This document shows, one piece after another, positions 40,301 through 49,619 of a stretch of DNA of 56,921 bases. A program made the position numbers and the translations under genes. Numbering within the stretch: the stretch's first letter is position 1; each line of letters starts with the position of its first letter. The notes beneath the pieces are model-generated. The model searched no databases. It was not told the origin of the DNA and saw only the letters and a list, made by a program, of their open reading frames with translations. Source of the stretch: Nemertoderma westbladi (taxonomy: Eukaryota > Xenacoelomorpha > Nemertodermatida > Nemertodermatidae); the NCBI GenBank assembly GCA_032718475.1, contig JAUCBJ010005690.1, positions 1-56,921 on the forward strand, written 5' to 3'.

Positions 40301-40799
40301 AATCAGTCCGACCAGTTTTACCTCACCACTATTCCAGCTAGGTGTAATTATATAGGACATGCAATAGTGTTTAGGCCCTAGAGTAATAAGACAGCTTGCT
40401 TATGGTTTATCTCGCAAAATGATTGGCATTTAATGGAGATTCTTTAGAATAAATATAGCTAAATAATTTTGTTGTGACATCAACATGGTAAATTAATATT
40501 TCAGTATCAATACTAAAACGTCATAAGGTTAAGTTATAATATTTCTTATAAATTGTTTCGCCTCCACGCCTAAAATATATTACTTTTAAAACACAAATTT
40601 TCTGTTAATACCTGCCTGTGAACAATCCTCTGTGTACCTTTGGGTTGGGGTGCAGATTAAGGGGGGGAGGGGGTTGAAAGCGAGCAACTTTCCCCTCTTA
40701 AGATTTATTTGCGGTTTGGTTAATTTCTTAAATACAGATTTTGTGTTAGAATTGCTCAATTTTAATTTGTATCTCATAACTGAGCCTCGTGCTGCGCGA

Positions 40800-41509
40800 A
40801 GGCCCCACGAACGTGTTCTAGAACAACAAAGGAAAACTCAAGAAAAATTACTGAGGTAGATTCTTTATAGTCAAAAGCCTCACGGATTTTCTCAGTGACA
40901 TAAGATAGCGAACGTCGTTGTGTATTTTTTCCTATAACCAATTTGATTAGGACAAATTATATTGAATTTTTCAAGGTAGATTATAAGCTGAGAATTTCAA
41001 TAATTTCAAGCACTTTATTGAAAACTGAAAGTAAAGATATCGGACGGTAGTTTGCATGTTGGAGTTGATCGACACTTTTAAAAATAGGAATTACTTTTGC
41101 AATTTTAAGGGAGCTTGGATAGGAACCATGTGTAATATAAAGATTAATGAGTTTGGCAAGTTGTGGGGAAATGGTGGAAGCAGCTAGTTTAATGAGTTTG
41201 GTGGGGAACTGTATTCTATGAGATGGAGGATGTAGTACTGGACTTCAACCGTACTGGTTTCAGATAGTATAATTTAGTTTTGAATTTCGAATTTGGTTAT
41301 CGAATTTGGTTTCGAGTGACAGACAAATCTGGTAGAACAGCGTGCAGCAACCAACCCGTGCAGCAAGTGCCCTCATTTGCTGCACGAGTAAAAAATACCC
41401 TACCGATGTAAAAAAAAATTGTTAAGTTCATTGGCAATCTCAGTTGGATCCGCTAGAATCTTGTTGTCAGAGGTATTAATTATTTTAGGAATAGATGACT
41501 TATTGCCAC
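40800..41509 (-). pseudogene. CR1/Jockey-like LINE fragment B (RT N-terminal half)
   Basis: The minus-strand reading begins at the retrotransposon junction with GNKSSIPKIINTSDNKILAD, continues with PTEIANELN and, near 41215-41000, QFPTKLIKLAASTISPQLAK and KVIPIFKSVDQL.HANYRPISLLS, then TEKIREAFDYKESTSVIFLE. These are RT domain blocks in the right order. The palm block that should carry the first catalytic Asp is degraded (FLEFS, and no KAFD follows), and there are frameshifts, so the copy is dead. The BEL/Pao element lies between this piece and fragment A. Confidence 0.85.
41505..41509. repeat. Target-site duplication GCCAC, left
   Basis: The five bases gccac directly precede the left LTR and recur at 54424-54428 directly after the right LTR. 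A 5-bp duplication is the normal length for BEL/Pao integrases. Confidence 0.9.
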
Positions 41510-42169
41510 TGTGACGGGATCGGAGATCCCAACCGGGTTAGAAATGTACGCGTCACCGTTCTGCTGGGGATTGTGCTACTAGCTTTGGCCGAGGCCGTTT
41601 GGGAAAAACAGTGAAAGTTTCTGTTGTCTCTCGATATTAATTAATATGGACGATAATAGCACGCCAGTAGATAATAAGCAGAAAATATAGATTAATTGTT
41701 ACCGGTATGGTGGTGGCGGTCATTAACTATGACCGGTCTGCACTGACTGAACTGAATAATACAACTGACTGGTAAACCAGTAATGTAAGATAATATATGA
41801 TTAACACATTGAATATTGGTTTACCTCCTACTCTACTTTGGCCCTCTACCCAATGGATGCTTTCCTGTTCCCTATCACGTGCTTCCCTCCCCACTATTGG
41901 CTAATATACTACTTGTCACTTTGGCACTCCCTGGGAGTGTTTCCCCTCCGCTGCTAGCCTCTACTAGCTGCCTTCCCTCCGAGGTGGTTTGACCTCTCAC
42001 CTTTCTCTGTGGCTTTGGGGCTTGTGTCGCCCCCCCACCCCCCCCCCCCCCCCCAATGTTGGTTATGATACGAGATTAATATTGGTAATCTCGTATCCCC
42101 AACATATTGCTAAAATGCCACTAGTCCCATTTTCTGGTGGGTAATGAAGTGGAATTGAATCCGCATACA
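41510..42169 (-). repeat. 3' LTR of the BEL/Pao element (660 bp)
   Basis: Begins tgtgacggg and ends ataca on the plus strand. It matches 53827-54423 along its length but carries about 57 extra bases (around 41930-41986, from ccctgggagtgtttcc) absent from the other copy. It includes a C tract (42030-42054) and a 12-bp perfect hairpin (42067-42078 with 42086-42097). Scattered substitutions between the LTRs indicate an insertion that is not recent. Confidence 0.93.
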
Positions 42170-42180
42170 CTCCCCCCCCC
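42170..42180 (-). promoter_or_regulatory. Polypurine tract
   Basis: On the element strand the bases gggggggggag lie immediately before the 3' LTR, the expected site of plus-strand priming in reverse transcription. Confidence 0.85.
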
Positions 42181-42209
42181 ATGCTATCTTCCCGGTGAGA
42201 AGATAGCAT
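42181..42209 (-). promoter_or_regulatory. Perfect 11-bp hairpin adjoining the polypurine tract
   Basis: atgctatcttc (42181-42191) is the exact reverse complement of gaagatagcat (42199-42209), with a 7-base loop ccggtga. It abuts the polypurine tract directly. It could act in RNase H protection or RNA 3' processing; that role is inferred. Confidence 0.75.
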
Positions 42210-42647
42210 CAACTTTAAGTGCGCTTCAATTCCGCTGGAACCCAAACTACTATCGGGTGTGGGGTGGAGTTATTTTCTCTGTACACGTCAACACCTCCTC
42301 TCCATACTTACCTCATACTCCTATACTCAACCCATGCTTGTTTCACTCCACTCACCCCCGACGAGCCTCACCCTCCCCTTTTGTGCCATCGCACTCAAGA
42401 AGTGTGATTCGTCTAGTGTCCCGTCCTCCTGTCATAGTGAATTGGTCCCCAGTCCCAGTAGCTAGTTGGAAAAAGGTTATATATGACTATAGTACTTACT
42501 TTGATTATATTCATTCTAATTATATTATAATTATATTGATTATTACATACGTACATACTAATTGCACTTAATTATTTTGCACTTAGGAGTTCGTATTATT
42601 TCCACATGTGGTACCTTCCAGGCACGCCCACTCTCCCCCTCTGAGTC
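42210..42647. other. 3' untranslated segment of the BEL/Pao element
   Basis: Lies between the last coding piece and the hairpin. It is pyrimidine-rich on the plus strand and has no conserved frame; the plus-strand ORFs here are chance. Confidence 0.5.
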
Positions 42648-43490
42648 CTAGTTCGCTCCTCCCGTCTTCGGGAACCATCTTAGGTCTTTCCCTCTAGCAT
42701 CCTCCTGTCTGGGCCGCTTCCTTCCCTCTGGTTTGTCCTCTCTGAGACTCCTCATTCTCGCCGTTACCACCTTGCTAATTCCTGTGGTCGATTCTTCGGG
42801 TGCTGGTGTTATTAACTCCCGGTAACGCTTTGCAGGTGGCCCTTCCGAATGCCCCTCCTGCTTCCCCCTGGTAGCGTCCCACAAGATCATTTTCATGGTT
42901 TGCGGCACGTGTTCCACCTGAAAGTCCCTAAACTCTCCTCTGTTTTCTGGCGTCCATCTATCCAAATACCTCTGCGTGTTGATGACTCCTCCATACGACG
43001 CCGCTGTAGCTACCTCTTGGTATGTAAATGGCAGTCTCCTCTTGATAATCTCCAGATGGGCTTCCTGATTGATGTTGAAGAAACCCCACCGGAACTCCTG
43101 GGCCTTCATCCTCTGTTGCGTCATAATGCTGATGTCGGCCCACTCCTCAAAGATCTTAAACTTCTCCTCGTCGTCCATCCAGTCGCACTGGCACCCATAG
43201 TGCCCTCGGGAGTTACACTTAGAGCAGCGGTTGTGCAGCCTCGGACATGCTCCCATCCCATGGCTCGACTCATGGCAGTAGAGACAACTCGTCCCCTTCT
43301 GAAATCGATACAAACAGCTCTTTTCCTGGTGAGTCAGCCTCCCGCAGTAATCACAGCCGTGTATTAACGCATCCCGCCCCAAGTCGTCTTTTGCCCCGAG
43401 CGGTCTCCTAGGTCTGTGGAGCCGTTGGTAGGCAAATAACATCTCTTTCCATATCCACGTTCTCCTCCCGTCTTGGCATCGTCTCTCCAA
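42648..43490 (-). CDS. Accessory region, 3' piece: triple CCHC zinc-knuckle protein
   Basis: 280 open codons ending at 42648. Residues 46-102 hold three successive CX2CX4HX4C zinc knuckles (C46-C49-H54-C59, C69-C72-H77-C82, C89-C92-H97-C102), all with every ligand present. A mixed-charge domain with FKIFEEWADISIMTQQRMKA follows (about residues 111-215), then a basic tail rich in Arg and Lys. CCHC knuckles bind single-stranded nucleic acid, and in retroelements they normally sit in gag; this one lies after integrase, in addition to a separate gag knuckle at about 50600. The upstream end overlaps the preceding fragment (43408-43719) in another frame, so the start is probably a frameshift and not a real ATG. 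Confidence 0.8.
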   Translation of the reverse strand: MERRCQDGRRTWIWKEMLFAYQRLHRPRRPLGAKDDLGRDALIHGCDYCGRLTHQEKSCLYRFQKGTSCLYCHESSHGMGACPRLHNRCSKCNSRGHYGCQCDWMDDEEKFKIFEEWADISIMTQQRMKAQEFRWGFFNINQEAHLEIIKRRLPFTYQEVATAASYGGVINTQRYLDRWTPENRGEFRDFQVEHVPQTMKMILWDATRGKQEGHSEGPPAKRYRELITPAPEESTTGISKVVTARMRSLREDKPEGRKRPRQEDARGKDLRWFPKTGGAN

Positions 43491-43719
43491 ACACTACCCG
43501 TGGTGCCATTCCCGGTTGCTCACCCAACCTGATGATGCTCCCCGCAAAGTCCATCGCCGGCTCCTCGTGCACCCAGGTCTGCTTGCCGGGCTTATCCCAG
43601 AAGGCCCTCGCCCCGCTGGCCGTCACCACTCTCCCGCCCACCCTGTCCGTATCTAAGTGGCCGAACTCATCTTCATCCTCTTCCCTCGCTGGGAGTGGAT
43701 CCAGACCCGGTAGACCCAC
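43408..43719 (-). pseudogene. Accessory region fragment d
   Basis: 103 open codons, acidic at the start (AREEDEDEFGHLD), followed by ASGARAFWDKPGKQTW and EEPAMDFAGSIIRLGEQPG. No domain is recognised. It bridges the charged fragment upstream and the zinc-knuckle fragment downstream with overlaps in different frames, as expected if one long frame has been broken by single-base indels. Confidence 0.55.
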
Positions 43720-44356
43720 TATGCCACTTTCTGGCTTGGCTTCTACCCGTAACTTCCCATCCTTCCTGTTCCCTCGGTCTCTTTCTTACGGAATCGCCCT
43801 CAGAGCCCACTGGCATGGGCATCGCTTGCAATCCCAATGTCGACTGTTTCGGCGATTCTTCCGTCCATCCTAGCTCCTCTCCCAGAAACTCGCCCGAGCT
43901 CCCTGATCTCCACCTCAGCTCGTCCAAGTTCTGGGCCTCGAACCCGTAATCCTCTCCCCTAACCTCCGCATCTCTCTCATCTGCCTCCCTCCTTTCTCGC
44001 CTGGCGACTTCCTCCATTCGCTTCTCCTCAAGTCTATCCGCTTCCAGCTTATCCCATCCCTTGTATGGTGTATCCACCTCCCTGTCTACTAGGTGCTGGC
44101 TGTTGTAGTATACCGACTCGCCCTTCAGCCCTGGGTGGTCTACCAGACCTTTGAAGGAAACCTTAAAGGCTCTTCTGTAGTTTAGCGGTGATCCTGATAG
44201 CAGAAACGCCATCGGCTCTCTTCCAATAACCACGGCCATGAATAGGTTTAGTAAACCTATCATTATCCAATCCTCCTGACATGTCTCTTCTGATATATCT
44301 TTATCATTCCTCTCCGGAACTGATACACCTCCTGTTTCCTTGGCCTCGCTCCCCAC
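43673..44356 (-). pseudogene. Accessory region fragment c: end of exonuclease-like domain plus charged helix
   Basis: The first 60 residues contain DISEETCQEDWIMIGLLNLF, which lies where the third motif of DEDD 3'-5' exonucleases (a helix with an Asp followed by hydrophobic residues) would be; the usual Tyr or His four residues before the Asp is Thr here. A segment with PMAFLLSGSPLNYRRAFKVS follows, and then a strongly charged, probably helical stretch (EADRLEEKRMEEVARRERRE). The last third is Ser/Gly-rich. It starts in a different frame from fragment b, about 27 bases away. Confidence 0.5.
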
Positions 44357-44382
44357 TTCAGCGAGTTCGCCAGCTCCGCTAA

Positions 44383-44727
44383 TTACTCCTCCCGGAACTT
44401 ACCCCAGTCCATCGGCTTGTGGCAGACGAGCCCCATGAGTTGACCCATCACCACTGCTCTGCAATGTCCTGTGTTCTCTACCAATCCCAACCCGTCTGGC
44501 CCTGTCATGGCCATATAGACCGCTTGCATGTCCAGGAGGTTGGCGGTCTCCGGTCCGACGATCCTCTCCGCATCGTTGCGGATCGCTGATCCCACCTTCA
44601 CCATTGTCTTCTCTCTTACTAGGTCTTGCACTGCCCTTGGCAACCGGTTTAACTTCGGCCTGCTCTTCTTGCCGTACATTCCTAGATCGAATAGGAATAT
44701 GTCTCCATTTGGCGCAGACAAATGCAT
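44383..44727 (-). pseudogene. Accessory region fragment b: DEDD 3'-5' exonuclease-like core
   Basis: 114 open codons. NGDIFLFDLGMYGKK is a beta-strand pair as in WRN/EXD2/RNase D-like exonucleases; the helix LPRAVQDLVREKTMVKVGSA then runs into IRNDAERI, matching the Exo II motif (a strand with KVG, then an Asp five to seven residues on; here D52). LLDMQAVYMA and a Leu-rich segment ending CHKPMDWGKF fit the next strand and helix. This is pattern recognition, not a database hit. The fragment overlaps fragment a by 46 bases in another frame. Confidence 0.55.
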
Positions 44728-45191
44728 AGTATGGTTCTAGCCGATCCTGCCGACCCTCTTCTTGAACCCTCTTCGTCCTCCACAGTCCCTTTGTCGTCTA
44801 GGACCATGTATCCTCCCCTGTTCACAGACTCTACAAACCTCCTCCAGTCCTTTCTCGGTGGTTCTATCGGATACTTCGGTATCCCGAACTTTGCTTCGTC
44901 TCCTTTCACTATGTAGCAAAAATGCTTGAGGATTGCATTGTCCAGCGACGGTGTCCCATAGGTCCCGACCAGTCGTCTCTCGTGCATCTCCCTTAAGTGG
45001 TCCTGCAGTGCTCGCGCTTTGTGACCCTTCGCTAGCGGCTCGTAGTATCCCCTTGTCTTCTCCTCCGGATGCCTTTGCGTGAAGTCCACTAGTATCTCCT
45101 TTCCACTCCTCTCCGTCTTTCTCTTCTTAACAAGTCTCTCCGCCATTACGAACTTCCTCGCTCGCTCACCTGCTTGCTGGTGCCTTGCCAA
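44682..45191 (-). pseudogene. Accessory region fragment a: N-terminal part
   Basis: 169 open codons from an ATG at 45191. It begins basic (ARKFVMAERLVKKRKTER), then ARALQDHLREMHERRLVGTY and a hydrophilic domain ending RFVESVNRGGYMVLDD. GGYMVLDDKGT occupies the position of the Exo I motif (D-x-E) of the exonuclease fold, with Lys where Glu would be expected. The frame ends in IL CIC, after which the adjacent strand continues in fragment b. I see no signal peptide, no membrane segment and no cysteine pattern of an envelope glycoprotein. Confidence 0.55.
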
Positions 45192-45649
45192 GGCTCAAGT
45201 AGATGAGTGACGTTTAGTAGGATGGTCTGTACTGGTTAAGTAATGGCCTATCTCTCTCAAATGCTAAATTTGTAGTATATTTTTACCTATACGCCCCGCA
45301 AAGTGCCAATTTCCTAAATTTCCTAAATCTGTCAGTTACTTTTATTATGTTCTAGAATCTTTTACTTACTGTTACGATAATTTGTCAGATTTACTTCTAA
45401 TACTATTTTATTTTATTTTTTTGTTAGTATGCTATTATCGCTTATGGTGGGTTATTTTATTTAGATAACCCATATGGTTTGTATACAGGGTAGACTAGCT
45501 ATTCTCTACTGTGCTAGTCCGTCCAGGTAGCCTCCTGGCCCTGTATCAAACATCCTAACTTACTCTATGGGCCATGCAGTACAGTAGTCTGTCTCATGCG
45601 GCCTACATGGTCTATCCTGCTGTACCCACGTGCCCCCCTCTCTATTTCG
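45192..45649. other. Noncoding spacer in the BEL/Pao element
   Basis: AT-rich stretch between the 75-bp repeats and the accessory region, with no open frame. It could hold a promoter or splice acceptor for the accessory message; none is recognisable. Confidence 0.4.
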
Positions 45650-46345
45650 TGGCGCTCTCTATGCCCACAACCTCTACGGTACTACATACCCTGCTACTGC
45701 TACTCTTATGATACATCTATATACCATATTCTTTACTCTCTTACTACTAACTCTTACCAACTCTACTAACTCTATCGGTACTACATACCCTGCTACTACT
45801 CTCATGGTATGATTATATGCCACACTCCCTATACTTCTAACTCCTACCAGCGGTACTATGTACCCTGCCACTACTCTCGTGGTATGCCAAGATACCACAC
45901 TCCCTATACTTTTAACTTCTACCAGCGGTACTATGTACCCTGCCACTACTCTCGTGGTACGTCAATATACCACACTCCCTATACTTCTAACTTCTACCAG
46001 CGGTACTATGTACCCTGCCACTACTCTCGTGGTATGTCAATATACCACACTCCCTATACTTCTAACTTCTACCAGCGGTACTATGTACCCTGCCACTACT
46101 CTCGTGGTATGTCAATATACCACACTCCCTATACTTCTAACTACGGTACTATATACCCTACTACTCTCGTGGTACGTCAATGTACCACACTCCCTAACTT
46201 CTGCCTACGGTACTATGTACCCTACTACTCTTGTGGTACGTCAATGTACCGAACCCCCTAACTTCTGCCTACGGTACTATGTACCCTACTACTCTCGTGG
46301 TACGTCAATGTACCACACTCCCTAACGTCTGCCTACTTACTTAGT
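45650..46345. repeat. 75-bp tandem repeat with internal dyads, inside the BEL/Pao element
   Basis: The string cggtactatgtacc recurs at 45851, 45926, 46001 and 46076, exactly 75 bp apart, with shorter and more diverged units on both sides. Each unit contains two dyads: ggta...tacc (ggtactatgtacc) and gtggta...taccac around the tgtcaata core. The plus-strand ORFs 45809-46325 are a consequence of the 75-bp period being divisible by three. Confidence 0.9.
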
Positions 46346-46494
46346 GTTACGCACTATCTACTACTATTACTTTGTAACTTTCTACTACCTCACTTCTTAA
46401 TTTTATTATTTTATTATTTTTTTATATTTTGTGTGGGAAGGGCGTCTCTCCCTCATTCCCAGCCCCCTCAGTCCAACATTTGGACGACTGAACT

Positions 46495-49137
46495 CTAAGG
46501 TGCCCCTTCTAATAGGCAGCACTTTCCTACAGCCCTCCTGTAGGTCTTCCTGTCCTTTGCTCCTATCTTGCCTCCTATTCTCACTTCCACCGACCGGACT
46601 CTTCCGTCCTCGTCGGGGTAAGTATCTACCACTCCCGCTAGCCTCCACTGGTTATTTATAATTGTGTCGTCAGTAACGATTACCAAGTCACTTTTCTTCA
46701 GCTCCCTAGTGGTGTTTCTCCACTTACTCCTCCTGTGTAATGTGGGAAGATATTCCTCTACCCATCTCCTCCAATACTTGACGCTTATTGCCTTGGCGAC
46801 TTTCCAACTTTGGCGGGAATGTATGTCGTCTGGGTCTACGCCCCGCATGTCGATGGTCGCCGGCCTCTCCATCAGAAAGTGTCCCGGTGTTAGCACGTCC
46901 AGTGATTCTGGGTCGTCATTCTCCGGATATAGCGGTCTGCTATTAATGATTCCCTCGCACTTGGCAAGCACCGTTCTTAGTATGTCCTCTGTGACCATGT
47001 GGGTGTTCATCAACTTCGTCATTAAACGCTTAGAACTTCCCACAAGTCTCTCTACACATCCTAAGGTATGTGGTGTGTACGGTGTCCTCCTTTCCCACTT
47101 CACTTGCCATCTCCTCATAGCCACCCTGACATCTTCTCCCTCCAGGATGTTGAAGGCCTTGGCCAACTCGTTCTCTGCTCCAACGAAGTTGGTCCCGTTA
47201 TCTGAATAAATCACCGCGATTGTTCCCCCTTTGCGGTCTCTAAATCTCTCTAAGGCATTAATAAATGCCGATGCCGTAGCGTCCTGCGCGAGTTCTATTC
47301 CTACCGCCCTCGTATTGTTGCATACGAAGATAATGCCGTGGCGTTTCTCCGTGTGTCGCATCACCTTAATCTTAATCGGCCCGAACATGTCTATGCCGCA
47401 GTGTGTGAATGGCGGGTCGTGTTGTCTCACTATGTTGGCCGGTAATGGCGCCATCTCCTGTATGGCCCTCTCCTTTCTCACCCTTCGGCAGGTCTGGCAC
47501 TGCCCCACTACCGCCTTCACCTTCTTCCTAAGTTGCGTGATCCAGAATGTTCTTCTTATCTCTGTGAGGGTCTGATTCGTGCCTCCATGTAGTATCAACT
47601 TATGCGAGTCCCAAATGATTTGGTGGACTATCGGTGATTTGTTAGGAATGATTATGGGTTTCGGTGGGATAACTAGGCTGTTGTTGTTCACCACTCTGGA
47701 ATTCATCACCAGAATCCCATCATCATTCAACTGTGGGGACAGCATGTTGAGCTCGCTGTCTCGACGAAGGTGTTGTTGCTTGCTAACTCTATCCACTTCG
47801 TCGGCGTAGTTCTTTCTCTGCTCGTACCGTATTACGGCTTTAGCCACTCCTTCCAGATCGATGTTTGGTTTCCTTTTGGCATCCTTGCCAACTCCCCTAA
47901 GGAAATCCCCGTAGACCTTCCAATACACTACCAACTTCTTGGTCTTATACCAGCTGGAGCTGTAACTGAGCAACCTATCTGTCGGGTTGTCGCATGGTTC
48001 TTCTAATTTCGGTGGCACCTCCTTGATCTCCCTCACTATCTGGCTGTATATCTCTTCCCCTTCTGAATCTTCCCCCTCTTCTTCTGGTACTACTTCCTCT
48101 GAGCCCTGGTCCACCTTCCTCATTGGTGGCCAGGCTGATCTATCGCTCAGGAAGTGTGGCCCGTGCTGCCACAACACTTCCTTCTTCGAGAAAGTGTGGC
48201 ATGCCACGCCCCTCGATAACAAATCTGCTGGGTTGTCGTCGGTAGGGCAGTAATGCCACCTATCTAGGTCGGTCATCGCCCTTATCTCGTCTACCCTATT
48301 CGCGACGAATATAGGGTATCTCGTCTTCTCATTATGCAGCCACCCTAGCACTACCATGGAGTCCGTCCAGTAGTGTGTCTCCACTATGTTGGGTATAGTG
48401 TCCATCAAGTAGGCTGTGGCCCTTACTCCTAACCTCGCAGCTGTCAACTCGAGTTTCGGGACTGACCCTGATTCTGGTGGCATCGACTTCGCTTTACTAA
48501 ATGCAAGTCTGGGCTTATGAACCCCCTTTCGCTGTACCAGATAAAGTGCCGCTCCATACGCTTCTAAAGATGCATCAGAAAACATATGTAGATCCAGGTC
48601 CGTCATGTCCCCGTCCGGGAAATACACGCGTGGCATGCTGTACATCCCCATCTGTTCTAGACTTCCCGTCCACTTACTCCACTGTTTGCTTATTTCTTCC
48701 GGGACCTCCGTATCCCACTCGTCCTTCAACTTGTATACTTTCTTTAGTATCTGCTTCCCTGTGACTAACAATGGGGATGCTAGGCCTAAGGGATCGTATA
48801 TCCTTGCTATGTACAATACATAGCCTCGCTTTGTGTGGATCTCTGCGCCCTCCTGGCTTAGTTGATACTCCAACTCATCCGTCTCCCGGTTCCACACAAT
48901 CCCCAGCGCCTTCTGCTGAGACTCCACTCTCTTGTTCGCCATGTCCTGTCCCTTCGCTGTTGTGGGGTTGCCCATGGTCGACTCTGGCCGCCTGTCTTCT
49001 ATGGCTTTCATGAACTTCTCTGAGCTGGACTGGAACTTAGTCAGGTTGAATCCGGATCCCTTTACGATATCGCGAACCTCGCACCCTATATCCAGTATTT
49101 CTTCAACCGTGTTTCCAGATCCCATCCCATCGTCTAT
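46495..49137 (-). CDS. pol: BEL/Pao pol: RT C-terminus, RNase H and integrase, frame still open
   Basis: 876 codons from the first ATG (49125), with the open frame reaching back to the TAG at 49138-49140. It starts just after the catalytic RT box (visible as IDD upstream of MGSGN). The connection YDPLGLASPL is diagnostic of Pao-type pol. RNase H shows D184 (FSDAS), E226 (KLELTA) and D255 (TDS). The integrase has its HHCC zinc site (H508, H513, C543, C546) and catalytic D579, D642 and E692, all present. A C-terminal DNA-binding segment follows (WRLAGVVDTYPDEDGRVRSV). The protein ends LEGAP with no chromodomain. No frame break is found in these 2.6 kb, in contrast to the rest of the element. 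Confidence 0.93.
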   Translation of the reverse strand: MDDGMGSGNTVEEILDIGCEVRDIVKGSGFNLTKFQSSSEKFMKAIEDRRPESTMGNPTTAKGQDMANKRVESQQKALGIVWNRETDELEYQLSQEGAEIHTKRGYVLYIARIYDPLGLASPLLVTGKQILKKVYKLKDEWDTEVPEEISKQWSKWTGSLEQMGMYSMPRVYFPDGDMTDLDLHMFSDASLEAYGAALYLVQRKGVHKPRLAFSKAKSMPPESGSVPKLELTAARLGVRATAYLMDTIPNIVETHYWTDSMVVLGWLHNEKTRYPIFVANRVDEIRAMTDLDRWHYCPTDDNPADLLSRGVACHTFSKKEVLWQHGPHFLSDRSAWPPMRKVDQGSEEVVPEEEGEDSEGEEIYSQIVREIKEVPPKLEEPCDNPTDRLLSYSSSWYKTKKLVVYWKVYGDFLRGVGKDAKRKPNIDLEGVAKAVIRYEQRKNYADEVDRVSKQQHLRRDSELNMLSPQLNDDGILVMNSRVVNNNSLVIPPKPIIIPNKSPIVHQIIWDSHKLILHGGTNQTLTEIRRTFWITQLRKKVKAVVGQCQTCRRVRKERAIQEMAPLPANIVRQHDPPFTHCGIDMFGPIKIKVMRHTEKRHGIIFVCNNTRAVGIELAQDATASAFINALERFRDRKGGTIAVIYSDNGTNFVGAENELAKAFNILEGEDVRVAMRRWQVKWERRTPYTPHTLGCVERLVGSSKRLMTKLMNTHMVTEDILRTVLAKCEGIINSRPLYPENDDPESLDVLTPGHFLMERPATIDMRGVDPDDIHSRQSWKVAKAISVKYWRRWVEEYLPTLHRRSKWRNTTRELKKSDLVIVTDDTIINNQWRLAGVVDTYPDEDGRVRSVEVRIGGKIGAKDRKTYRRAVGKCCLLEGAP

Positions 49138-49431
49138 CTAGAAACCGCATCGAATCATGTCGATCGACTTGGCACTATACTCTCCCTCTTTCCCCTCTAC
49201 CGTATCTCTCACAGCCAGAGTCGTCATAAATGAGGATGACTTGGCCCCCATGTTTTGCACCACCATCTTGTACATCGGTATCGCAGACGGTTCCTCGTCA
49301 CCGTTATACCACAGGAAGCGCTGGCTGTCACTGTCCTCTTCCGTCACACAGACTTGGTTGAACATGCCTTCGATGTCGCACGTGAAGGTGTGCCTCCCAT
49401 TCCTAAATCTCAACAAGACCTCTATCCCCAA
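49138..49431 (-). pseudogene. pol: BEL/Pao RT palm fragment ending at a nonsense codon
   Basis: LLRFRNGRHTFTCDIEGMFN carries the first palm Asp block of Pao-type RT; RFLWYNGDEE and YKMVVQNMGAKSSSF follow in order. The frame stops with a TAG (49138-49140) directly before the Ile-Asp-Asp of the second catalytic box, in the same frame as the RNase H-integrase ORF, so a single nonsense codon separates the two. Confidence 0.88.
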
Positions 49432-49619
49432 GTTGTAGATGTTGGGGCCCTCCAGCAGATAGTCGTTAATAGGCTCTTGCCATTCGTTTTGGCCGATGCA
49501 TCAACCACCATCCGCAGTTTACCCTTCTTTGGGTCTAAAGCCACATGAAGTGGCAGGTAGTAGGTCCAGTCCGTGTTCGGTTCGTCGACCGGTAACTCCA
49601 CGGCCCATCCCTTTTCCAT
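49422..49619 (-). pseudogene. pol: BEL/Pao RT fingers fragment
   Basis: Contains TYYLPLHVALDPKKGKLRMV and VDASAKTNGKSL, the typical Pao RT block before the palm. It runs out of frame near 49460, where the neighbouring frame takes over, which indicates a small indel. Two TAG codons lie upstream in the same reading, within 49620-49670. Confidence 0.85.

Noticed and set aside
42648-45191. Envelope gene of an errantivirus-like element
   Set aside because: No signal peptide, no fusion-peptide-like or membrane segment and no glycoprotein cysteine pattern. The region is charged and has zinc knuckles.
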